6,478 bases of DNA from an uncultured Roseburia sp. Lineage in GTDB: Bacteria > Bacillota > Clostridia > Lachnospirales > Lachnospiraceae. A program made the translations under genes and the position numbers. The notes under the pieces were generated by a model. It ran no database searches. It was not told where the DNA came from and saw nothing but the letters and a program-made list of their open reading frames with translations. Where the stretch lies: positions 1-6,478 of the forward strand of contig CANODN010000124.1 of assembly GCA_947564765.1 (NCBI GenBank), in the 5' to 3' direction. Below, piece after piece: positions 1 through 5,832 of the stretch (the stretch's first letter is position 1; every line of letters starts with the position of its first letter).

Positions 1-32
1 CCATTTTGTCAACAAAAGCGACATTGTAACTG

Positions 33-1112
33 TCATCGCTTCCCGTTTACCAGCTGGACAAAGGGCAGATCGTATTTTCTTCCGACATTTGCATCGTCCT
101 CACCAAAAGCCGGTGCAATGTGAACGATTCCCGTACCGTCTGTCATGGTAACGTAATTGTCACAGGTGATATAATGGGCTTTTTTGTGCTGCTTTTCTAT
201 CATTTTATCCGCAAAATCAAACAAAGGCTCGTATTCCTTATATTCCAGATCGGTTCCTTTGTAAGTTTCCAGTATTTCGTATGCAGCAGTTCCTGTTTCT
301 TCATTGGCAAGCCCGCCGAGGACCTTATCCAGCAACGCCTTTGCCATATAATAGGTATAGCCGTCTGCTGCCTTTACCTTGCAATAGGTCTCGTCAGGAT
401 TGACGCAAAGCGCCACATTGCTGGGCAGCGTCCAGGGCGTCGTAGTCCATGCCAGAAAATAGGCATCCTCTCCCACAACTGCAAAACGTGCGATTGCAGA
501 ACGCTCTTTTACTGTTTTATAGCCCTGAGCAACCTCCTGAGAGGAAAGGGGCGTCCCGCATCTGGGGCAGTAAGGAACAATTTTAAAGCCCTTGTATAAC
601 AGCTTCTTGTCCCAGATTTGTTTCAATGCCCACCACTCGGACTCAATAAAATCATCCTGATAGGTAACATAGGGATCTTCCATATCTGCCCAAAAGCCGA
701 CGGTTCCGGAAAAATCCTCCCACATTCCCTTGTATTTCCACACGGATTCCTTACATTTTTCAATGAAAGGCTCCATACCGTATTCTTCAATCTGTTCCTT
801 TCCGTTTAAACCCAGCAGCTTTTCCACTTCCAGCTCTACCGGAAGTCCATGGGTATCCCAGCCTGCCTTTCTGGGAACAAATTTACCTTTCATCGTCTGG
901 TATCTGGGAATCATATCCTTGATGACACGAGTTAAGACATGGCCGATATGCGGCTTGCCGTTGGCCGTAGGCGGACCGTCGTAAAAGGTATAGGTTTCGC
1001 CGCCTTTACGCATTTCCATACTTTTCTGAAAAATGCCATTGTCATTCCAGAACTTTTCTGTCTGTTTCTCACGTTCCACAAAATTAAGATTCGTTTCAAC
1101 TTTGTTATACAT
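33..1112 (-). CDS. ileS: Isoleucyl-tRNA synthetase, type 2 (IleRS2-like), N-terminal part; reading frame broken near window edge
   Basis: Cytoplasmic class I synthetase that charges tRNA-Ile with isoleucine using ATP and edits misactivated valine. Visible from the start: the HIGH motif at residues 55-58 inside GPPTANGKPHIGH, GWDTHGLPVE at 84-93, the CP1 zinc-type YCPRCG at 181-186, the editing-domain WTTTPWTLPSN at 222-232 and GTGIVHIAPAFGEDD at 326-340. The ANGKPHIGH and RKAGWDTHGLPVE wording is that of the eukaryote-like type-2 enzymes (about 1030-1050 aa) rather than bacterial type 1. The ATG at 1110-1112 is chosen because CAGGAGG lies 5 bases upstream; an ATG 11 codons earlier has no such site. 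Only 359 codons are read, to a TGA at 33-35 right after VQLVNGK. The KMSKS loop and anticodon-binding part are absent. A frame shifted by one base stays open to the edge but does not look like the expected continuation, so this is either a junction, a broken gene or an edge sequence error. The gene sits behind a T-box leader. Confidence 0.93.
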   Translation of the reverse strand: MYNKVETNLNFVEREKQTEKFWNDNGIFQKSMEMRKGGETYTFYDGPPTANGKPHIGHVLTRVIKDMIPRYQTMKGKFVPRKAGWDTHGLPVELEVEKLLGLNGKEQIEEYGMEPFIEKCKESVWKYKGMWEDFSGTVGFWADMEDPYVTYQDDFIESEWWALKQIWDKKLLYKGFKIVPYCPRCGTPLSSQEVAQGYKTVKERSAIARFAVVGEDAYFLAWTTTPWTLPSNVALCVNPDETYCKVKAADGYTYYMAKALLDKVLGGLANEETGTAAYEILETYKGTDLEYKEYEPLFDFADKMIEKQHKKAHYITCDNYVTMTDGTGIVHIAPAFGEDDANVGRKYDLPFVQLVNGKR

Positions 1113-1141
1113 GACTTCCTCCTGTTTTGATCTTTCCTTCC

Positions 1142-1183
1142 GCATAAATAAAGCCCTTCTTCCTGTAATAGGACGAAGGGCTT
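1142..1183 (-). terminator. Intrinsic terminator of the ileS T-box leader
   Basis: On the minus strand AAGCCCTTC (1175-1183) pairs perfectly with GAAGGGCTT (1151-1159). An inner TCCT/AGGA pairing (1170-1173 with 1161-1164) extends the stem, and a T-rich TTTATTTAT run follows. The hairpin ends about 30 bases before the ileS start codon. Its upstream arm shares bases with the antiterminator, which makes the two folds mutually exclusive. Confidence 0.9.
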
Positions 1184-1475
1184 AGCATCGTTATACCACC
1201 TGTTACAATATACTTGGAATCTATGGTTCCGCATATACGCTCCCCGTAACGTGGGAATTTCCGTCAGCGCTTACTCTCTGCTGCTCTGCAATCGCCTTTC
1301 GGCTCCTGATATGGCGTGTTCCTCCGGAACTGTCACATCCTGCATGGATTTCGGGCTGCAACTTGGAAGTGATCTTCGGATATCCGCTACTCATGCCGGC
1401 TTGCACCAGATCCGGCTCGCTTTGAATTTCACAGGATATCTTACTGTCTTCGTCATCGTCTTTCTCATTTTTGCA
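1144..1475 (-). promoter_or_regulatory. T-box riboswitch, tRNA-Ile responsive, controlling ileS
   Basis: A leader of about 330 bases that binds uncharged tRNA-Ile and then prevents termination. The Stem I base is formed by GATATCC (1434-1440) and GGATATC (within 1378-1385). A GATGACGAAGACAGTA-type K-turn region precedes it at about 1444-1457, and the distal hairpin is GCCGG...CCGGC (1395-1416). The specifier loop reads GAAG-ATC-ACTTCC, placing the isoleucine codon AUC at 1371-1373 with the usual purine after it. The T-box element TAACAGGTGGTATAACG spans 1189-1205 and deviates from AGGGTGGNACCGCG. The UGGU in its bulge can pair with the ACCA end of tRNA-Ile. Antiterminator: TAACAGG (1199-1205) with CCTATTA (1166-1172), one C-A mismatch, and ACGA (1188-1191) with TCGT (1173-1176). 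The terminator follows. Open frames crossing this region are treated as chance. Confidence 0.9.
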
Positions 1476-1480
1476 TAAAC

Positions 1481-1510
1481 AGTATAAAGGGATAAAACGT
1501 ATTTTGTCAA
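1481..1510 (-). promoter_or_regulatory. Sigma-A promoter of the ileS T-box leader
   Basis: A perfect -35 TTGACA (1505-1510) is followed by an 18-base spacer and a -10 TATACT (1481-1486). The predicted transcription start is near 1475, just upstream of the first recognisable Stem I elements. No terminator was seen between this promoter and the DUF2085 stop codon at 1552, so some readthrough into ileS is possible. Confidence 0.82.
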
Positions 1511-1551
1511 GGGTGAAATGAAGTGTATGCTCTGCTTTTGAAGATTCTCCG

Positions 1552-1965
1552 TCACCCTCCAAAGGATTTTATCATTTGTTCGACAGAAACCGGATCTGCA
1601 CCAAGCAACTCCAAAATCATACCTGCCGTTCTGACACAAAATCGATGGAAATAGATCAATGCAAAAATCAATGCAATTCCAAACAAAATCCCGGTGACAA
1701 GCCTTCGAATGTTCCCGCTCTCGTAAGAAGTCAGTCTCTGCAAAAAGCCGTCAAAAACCAGGGGAATCATCAGCGCCAGAACAATTTCAAACCGGGGACA
1801 TCCCCAAAAAACAGCAATCGGTATACCTGCAAGCATCCCTGCCAATTCCCCCGTACACCGTGCACAGATTGGGAACTGCTTCCCTCTGAAATAAAAGGAA
1901 CGGTCCGGTCTGGCATGGCAGCCGAAAAAAATCTGCAGAAATCTGCCAATCTTAGAGTGCTGCAC
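1552..1965 (-). CDS. DUF2085 family integral membrane protein
   Basis: Function unknown in the family. The N-terminal part carries the DUF2085 signature: GCHARPDRSF (residues 15-24), then FPICARCTG (31-39) with two cysteines that resemble a redox or metal site. Three hydrophobic segments follow, roughly 40-56, 60-76 and 89-106, with DGFLQRL at 72-78 and SGNIRR between them. These are also family features. I chose the GTG at 1963-1965 (137 aa) because AGGA lies 7 bases upstream. The longest reading begins with a TTG at 1984-1986 (144 aa) without a convincing ribosome site. With the chosen start the gene overlaps the upstream small membrane gene by 14 bases, which suggests translational coupling. 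It probably shares the promoter at 2230-2258. Family call is firm; start and role are uncertain. Confidence 0.85.
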   Translation of the reverse strand: MQHSKIGRFLQIFFGCHARPDRSFYFRGKQFPICARCTGELAGMLAGIPIAVFWGCPRFEIVLALMIPLVFDGFLQRLTSYESGNIRRLVTGILFGIALIFALIYFHRFCVRTAGMILELLGADPVSVEQMIKSFGG

Positions 1966-2179
1966 TTGCAAATCCTGCGGCACCAAGAATTACAAATAAG
2001 ATAATATAGGATATAACTGCAACCACTACGCTGATCAATGCACCGATCCCTGCAGCTTTTGCAGTTTTAGGCTTCTGGTCTTTCCATACCAGGAATAAAA
2101 TCAAACCTACGATTGGAATACAGCATCCCAGAAGTCCCCATAAAAATCCTCCGTTATCGTTTGCGTAATTATTTTCCAT
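1952..2179 (-). CDS. Small two-helix membrane protein, 75 aa, unknown function
   Basis: A 75-residue protein with a short polar N-terminus (MENNYANDNGG), a first membrane helix at about 12-32, a basic linker WKDQKPKTAK (32-41) and a second helix at about 43-67. The positive linker suggests it faces the cytoplasm, with both termini outside. It resembles the membrane part of small clostridial proteins that often also carry a zinc-ribbon, but there is no zinc-ribbon here and I cannot name a function. The ATG at 2177-2179 has GGAG 8 bases upstream. It is the first gene of a probable two-gene transcript with the DUF2085 gene, which starts inside its last codons. It could be a small envelope-stress or accessory membrane protein, but nothing in the sequence shows this. 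Confidence 0.8.
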   Translation of the reverse strand: MENNYANDNGGFLWGLLGCCIPIVGLILFLVWKDQKPKTAKAAGIGALISVVVAVISYIILFVILGAAGFASAAL

Positions 2180-2229
2180 ATGTATCTCTCCTTATTTTTT
2201 TATTTTGAACCCTTTCGAATTCCGCATTT

Positions 2230-2258
2230 ATTATGTCATAAAATGTCGAGCTTGTCAA
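2230..2258 (-). promoter_or_regulatory. Sigma-A promoter for the small membrane protein / DUF2085 unit
   Basis: A perfect -35 TTGACA (2253-2258), a 17-base spacer and a -10 CATAAT (2230-2235). The predicted start is near 2223, giving a leader of about 44 bases before the ATG at 2179. It lies in the 103-base gap after the DUF4190 gene. No clear intrinsic terminator is visible there: TCTG-N6-CAGA is only a 4-bp stem without a T-run. Confidence 0.78.
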
Positions 2259-2282
2259 TTTTTGTCTCTGCCGGAACAGATA

Positions 2283-2912
2283 TTAAAAGGTGTCGTCATC
2301 AAAAATATCATCACTGTTAAAAAAATCATCGCCATAGTCAAAGGTATCGTCATTATCATAAGTATCGTCATTATCGTAATCCCAGTAGGAATGATCATCA
2401 TAATGATACGGATAAGTTCCGTTCAAGCTATCCTGCAATCTCTGATCAAACCCATCCTGTAAGTCTGCCGAAACAGCAAATACAACTGCAAAAATAAGAA
2501 ACAGCAGAATCGATAAGCCCGACATAATCAAACCTGCAATCGCCATGCCTTTTTTGCTCTCTGGCTTTGTGAGTTGAATAATGCCAAATATAATGGCTAT
2601 AATGGCCAGAGGAATATTCACACAACAGCAAAACAATACCAGCGACAAAATCCCAAGCACCATAGAAGCAATTCCAAATCCCTGACTGTCCGGCTGGTAC
2701 GGCTCCTGATGTGGATAGATCTGCTGATACGGATTCTCCTGATTGGTTCCCTGACTGCTCCCATTCTGCCAGTAAGACGGGTTTTCCTCATTTACAGGCT
2801 GATGATATTCTCCCTGATTTTGTCTTGTATTTTCTTTATAGATTCCCGCCTGTGATTCCTCCCTGGGAATCTCCGCCTTTGTCTCATCTAACCCCAATGG
2901 ATTATCATTCAT
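2283..2912 (-). CDS. DUF4190 domain membrane protein with acidic Asp-repeat C-terminus
   Basis: A 209-aa protein in three parts. Residues 1-77 are hydrophilic and rich in Gln, Asn, Glu, Pro and Tyr (for example NPYQQIYPHQEPYQPDSQ). Residues 78-148 form the DUF4190 membrane module: GFGIASMVLGILSLV, a Cys triplet at 95-97, PLAIIAIIFGIIQL, a short ESKKGMAIAG turn and a last helix to about 147. Residues 149-209 are strongly acidic, with about one Asp in three, and contain a six-residue tandem unit YDNDDT. Function of the family is unknown; it is common in Firmicutes as a small envelope protein. The ATG at 2910-2912 is chosen for GGAG 8 bases upstream; a TTG eight codons earlier overlaps that site and is rejected. 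A promoter overlaps the end of the SOD-like gene, so this gene may be transcribed alone or by readthrough from the metal operon. Confidence 0.85.
   Translation of the reverse strand: MNDNPLGLDETKAEIPREESQAGIYKENTRQNQGEYHQPVNEENPSYWQNGSSQGTNQENPYQQIYPHQEPYQPDSQGFGIASMVLGILSLVLFCCCVNIPLAIIAIIFGIIQLTKPESKKGMAIAGLIMSGLSILLFLIFAVVFAVSADLQDGFDQRLQDSLNGTYPYHYDDHSYWDYDNDDTYDNDDTFDYGDDFFNSDDIFDDDTF
2344..2379. repeat. Two-copy 18-bp tandem repeat in the acidic tail of the DUF4190 gene
   Basis: Plus-strand copies at 2344-2361 and 2362-2379 (gtatcgtcattatc-a/g-taa) differ at one base. On the coding strand they encode two YDNDDT units. The high identity at the DNA level suggests a recent duplication and a possible slippage site that could change tail length without breaking the frame. 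Confidence 0.8.
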
Positions 2913-2940
2913 TTTCTTCACTCCAATCCTTTGCAATTCT

Positions 2941-2984
2941 GCAGACTCTGCTTTATCTTTAAGCCTTTCATGCAGACGCTCTGC
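2941..2984. repeat. Pair of short palindromes upstream of the DUF4190 gene
   Basis: GCAGA-C/GC-TCTGC type palindromes occur at 2941-2951 (gcagactctgc) and 2972-2984 (gcagacgctctgc), with centres about 32 bp apart, close to three helical turns. They lie in the predicted 5' leader, between the promoter at 3003-3031 and the start codon. They could be operator half-sites or small RNA hairpins; there is no direct evidence for either. Confidence 0.4.
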
Positions 2985-3002
2985 TATAACGGTTCATAAC
3001 CT

Positions 3003-3031
3003 ATTCTAACAAAGGCAGCGCTAAAATTCAA
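3003..3031 (-). promoter_or_regulatory. Probable promoter of the DUF4190 gene
   Basis: A -35 TTGAAT (3026-3031), a 17-base spacer and a -10 TAGAAT (3003-3008). The -35 element overlaps the stop codon of the SOD-like gene. The predicted start near 2996 gives an 84-base leader. Both hexamers are one or two bases off consensus, so this is moderate evidence. Confidence 0.55.
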
Positions 3032-3534
3032 TTATTTCTTTGCTCATCTGTCAGCCGTATTACACCGCAGCCGATCATCTGCCCTGCATTTCCCGAAGGC
3101 TGTGTTGTAAAATCGTCCGCCTCTCTATGTATAATAACGGATTTTCCAACGATATCATACAGCTCTAATGCCGGATTATAAAAAGAAATCCAGGTATATC
3201 CATCCAGCGAGAGCAGCGGCGGCATATCCCCTGCATGATGCGGATGCAGACGGTTTCCCGGATTATAATGCCCTCCTGCGTTCAGAAAACGGTTGGAGCA
3301 GTCGCCGTTTTCATGTATATGAAACCCATAAAAAGCAGGCGTATCCGGATTGCCGAAATCCGGCAGTCCGAATAGTTCTGCTTCTACTAAAAGTCCCCCG
3401 CTTGGCACCTCATAAAAATAAACAACACCCTGAAGATTAGGATAATCTGCATCGCCATGCATCTGCGCATAGGCTCTGGGCCGGTTATCCAGAAATAATT
3501 TCATAAAATTAAGCCTCGGCGTCACCTGAAACAT
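3028..3534 (-). CDS. Cu/Zn superoxide dismutase-like protein (SodC family), cytoplasmic, catalytic Arg replaced by Met
   Basis: SodC enzymes convert superoxide to oxygen and hydrogen peroxide. All metal ligands of the family are present: His72 and His74 in GFHIHENGDC, bridging His89 in GGHYNP, Zn ligands His97, His100 and Asp103 in LHPHHAGD, and the last Cu ligand His136 in SVIIHREADD. Cys79 and Cys156 match the conserved disulfide pair. The C-terminal signature GNAGxR is here GNAGQM (148-153), so the active-site Arg that guides superoxide is Met153. There is no signal peptide, so the protein should be cytosolic, unlike most bacterial SodC. At 168 aa the length is normal for a mature domain. 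The ATG at 3532-3534 has GAGG 6 bases upstream; Met11 also has a GAGG and could be used instead. It lies 42 bases after the ArsR gene with no terminator or strong promoter between, so it is probably the last gene of the metal operon. Confidence 0.88.
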   Translation of the reverse strand: MFQVTPRLNFMKLFLDNRPRAYAQMHGDADYPNLQGVVYFYEVPSGGLLVEAELFGLPDFGNPDTPAFYGFHIHENGDCSNRFLNAGGHYNPGNRLHPHHAGDMPPLLSLDGYTWISFYNPALELYDIVGKSVIIHREADDFTTQPSGNAGQMIGCGVIRLTDEQRNN

Positions 3535-3576
3535 AGAAAACCTCTTTTTCTTTTATTCTATGCAGACATTTTATTA

Positions 3577-3939
3577 CTATTCTTCCTCGATATGTTCTCT
3601 CCCCTGCGCAATTATGGTACGGACATGATCGTCTGCCAGTGAATAAAACACAGACTTACCCTCCCGCCGGCTTTTCACCAGCTTATTCTGCTTTAAAATC
3701 CGAAGCTGGTGGGAAATAGCAGACTGTGTCATCCGCAGGGCTGCCGCAAGATCACAGACACAAACCTCCGCTTCAAACAATACAAACAGGATGCGGATTC
3801 GGGTGGAATCCCCGAACACCTTAAACAACTCTGCCAGATCGTAAAGCTCCGTCTCGTCCGGCATCGTTTCATTGACAATTTTCAGCAGCTCACCGTGAAC
3901 TTCTGTTGTCTCACAGCACAGATCATCTCTTTTTTCCAT
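3577..3939 (-). CDS. ArsR/SmtB-family metal-sensing repressor, CadC-like
   Basis: A 120-aa winged-helix repressor that should leave DNA on binding Zn, Cd or Pb. The helix-turn-helix lies at about 62-86 (CDLAAALRMTQSAISHQLRI), followed by the wing SRREGKSVFYSL. Two metal sites can be read. The alpha3N thiolate site is EVCVCDL (Cys60, Cys62) plus an N-terminal Cys8-Cys9 pair, as in CadC, where the N-terminal cysteines are spaced rather than adjacent. The alpha5 site has Asp103, His105, His116 and Glu119 with the D-x-H-x10-H-x2-E spacing of SmtB/CzrA. The ATG at 3937-3939 has AGGAGG 5 bases upstream, starting immediately after the ATPase stop codon 12 bases away. It likely represses its own operon from the palindrome at 6081-6102. 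Family assignment is firm; the exact metal is inferred. Confidence 0.93.
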   Translation of the reverse strand: MEKRDDLCCETTEVHGELLKIVNETMPDETELYDLAELFKVFGDSTRIRILFVLFEAEVCVCDLAAALRMTQSAISHQLRILKQNKLVKSRREGKSVFYSLADDHVRTIIAQGREHIEEE

Positions 3940-3951
3940 ACTTACCTCCTG

Positions 3952-5820
3952 CTATAATTTTTTCACAAACAAGGCCCGGATTGCATTTAAAACAGCAATC
4001 ACCATAACGCCCACGTCTGCAAATATGGCAAGCCACATATTGGCAATCCCTGCAGCTCCCAGGATCAGACACAGTATTTTGATTCCGATTGCAAAATAAA
4101 TATTTTCATATACAATACGGAGACATTTTTTCGATATGGCAATGGCTTTTCCGATTTTGAGCGGATCATCATCCATAAGAACCACGTCCGCCGCTTCAAT
4201 TGCGGCATCCGAACCAAGCGCGCCCATGGCAATTCCAATATCGGCCCTTGAAAGAACCGGAGCGTCATTGATGCCGTCTCCCACAAAAACAAGCTTTTCC
4301 TTTTCCTCTTTTTGTGCAATCAGTTCTTCTACCTTTGCCACCTTATCCGCAGGAAGCAGTTCACTGTAAACCTCCTGTACGCCAAGCTCTCCTGCCGTCT
4401 GTTCCGCTGCTGCGCGGCTGTCCCCGGTCAGCATAACCGCTTTTTTAATTCCCTCTTTTTTCAGCCGCATAATTGCTTCTCTGCTGTGCGGCTTCAGCTG
4501 ATCGGAAATCAGAATATGCCCTGCGTAGTTTCCATCTACCGCAATATGCACGACGGTTCCCACATGGCTGCACTCCTGGTAATCGATGCCAAGCCGGCGC
4601 ATCAGCTTTCCGTTTCCTGCGGCAATCTGCCTGCCGTCAACTCTGGCCTTTACGCCGTTTCCGCTGATTTCCTCTATATCTGACACACGGGATCTGTCAA
4701 TTTCCTTTCCGTAAGCCTCCCTCAAGCTCTTACTGATTGGATGAGACGAGTCGCATTCTGCCAAAGCGGCATATTCCAAAAGAAGCTCTTCTTTGATCTG
4801 GCTATGATGAATTCCGCTTACTTCAAATACGCCCTGCGTCATGGTTCCTGTTTTATCAAATACCACATATTTTGCCTGGGAAAGGGTTTCCAGATAATTG
4901 GAGCCTTTTACCAGAATGCCTTCCTTGCCTGCTCCTCCGATCCCTGCAAAAAAGCTTAACGGAATACTGATGACAAGCGCGCAGGGACAGCTGATAACAA
5001 GAAACGTAAGGGCACGGTAAATCCACTGTTGCCAGTTCGGATCGACTCCAAAGCCAATCATTGCAATCACCGGCGGCAAAATAGCCAGTGCCAGCGCTCC
5101 ATAGCAGACTGCCGGCGTATAATATCTTGCAAAACGGGAAATGAAATTCTCGGACCGGGACTTTTTTGAGCTGGAATTTTCCACCAGATCCAAAATCTTC
5201 GATACCGTAGATTCCCCGAATTCTTTTGTTGTCCGAATTTTAAGCGTTCCTGTCATATTGATACAGCCGCTGATCACTTCACTGCCCTCCCCGGCCTTCC
5301 GCGGCAGGCTTTCCCCTGTCAGTGCGCTGGTGTTTAACGTGGAATTTCCTTCTATAACCACACCGTCAATCGGCACCTTTTCCCCGGGACGGACGACAAT
5401 CATACTTCCGATCTCCACTTCATCCGGATCAACCTGTCTGATTTCGTTTTCCTCTTCGATATTGGCATAATCCGGCCGAATATCCATAAGATCACTGATA
5501 TTCCGTCTGCTTTTGCCTACCGCATAGCTTTGGAACAGCTCTCCGATCTGATAAAACAGCATAACCGCCACGCCTTCGGTATATTCCCCCAGCACAATGG
5601 CTCCGATTGTAGCTACCGCCATCAGGAAGTTCTCATCAAATACCTGACGATTTAAAATACCCTTTCCCGCTTTTTTCAAAATATCATAACCAATGATCAG
5701 GTAAGGAATCATAAAGAAACCAAATCGAATATAACCCGTTACCGGCAGCAAAGAAAGTATGACCATAAGGGCGGCCGATATCAGAATCCTGGCCAAAACC
5801 TTTTTTTGTTTTCGATTCAT
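3952..5820 (-). CDS. cadA: P1B-2 type heavy-metal (Zn/Cd/Pb) exporting ATPase lacking an N-terminal HMA domain
   Basis: A 622-aa inner-membrane pump that uses ATP to export divalent soft metals. Eight membrane segments are expected, near 8-28, 32-48, 62-78, 83-98, 233-257, 268-295, 572-592 and 594-616. Key sites: TGES 168-171 (actuator), Cys-Pro-Cys 278-280 in helix 6, DKTGT with phosphorylated Asp322, the HP motif at His360-Pro361 and GDGINDAP 514-521. Metal selectivity follows the P1B-2 pattern NX7K (Asn573, Lys581) in helix 7 and DxG (Asp602) in helix 8, as in ZntA/CadA, and not the copper pattern. ZntA and CadA are about 730 aa with an HMA domain in front; here that domain is a separate protein encoded 12 bases upstream. 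The ATG has AGGAGG close upstream. The ArsR gene begins 12 bases after its stop. Confidence 0.95.
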   Translation of the reverse strand: MNRKQKKVLARILISAALMVILSLLPVTGYIRFGFFMIPYLIIGYDILKKAGKGILNRQVFDENFLMAVATIGAIVLGEYTEGVAVMLFYQIGELFQSYAVGKSRRNISDLMDIRPDYANIEEENEIRQVDPDEVEIGSMIVVRPGEKVPIDGVVIEGNSTLNTSALTGESLPRKAGEGSEVISGCINMTGTLKIRTTKEFGESTVSKILDLVENSSSKKSRSENFISRFARYYTPAVCYGALALAILPPVIAMIGFGVDPNWQQWIYRALTFLVISCPCALVISIPLSFFAGIGGAGKEGILVKGSNYLETLSQAKYVVFDKTGTMTQGVFEVSGIHHSQIKEELLLEYAALAECDSSHPISKSLREAYGKEIDRSRVSDIEEISGNGVKARVDGRQIAAGNGKLMRRLGIDYQECSHVGTVVHIAVDGNYAGHILISDQLKPHSREAIMRLKKEGIKKAVMLTGDSRAAAEQTAGELGVQEVYSELLPADKVAKVEELIAQKEEKEKLVFVGDGINDAPVLSRADIGIAMGALGSDAAIEAADVVLMDDDPLKIGKAIAISKKCLRIVYENIYFAIGIKILCLILGAAGIANMWLAIFADVGVMVIAVLNAIRALFVKKL

Positions 5821-5832
5821 AAGCCCTCCTTG

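Noticed and set aside
120..599. Rightward 159-codon open frame opposite ileS
   Set aside because: It is antisense to a clearly conserved synthetase, its residues resemble no family, and it has no ribosome site.
1221..1562. Leftward open frames of 113 and 82 codons between ileS and the DUF2085 gene
   Set aside because: They cover the T-box leader and its promoter, show no recognisable protein family, and have no convincing ribosome site. The structured RNA explains the sequence.
2259..2282. TCTG-N6-CAGA hairpin as a terminator after the DUF4190 gene
   Set aside because: Only a 4-bp stem and no T-run follows on the minus strand.
2574..2962. Rightward open frames opposite the DUF4190 gene
   Set aside because: Antisense shadows of the Gln/Pro-rich and membrane regions; no start signals.
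4312..4683. Rightward 123-codon open frame opposite the ATPase, and similar shorter ones nearby
   Set aside because: Antisense shadows of the ATPase codons without family similarity or translation signals.
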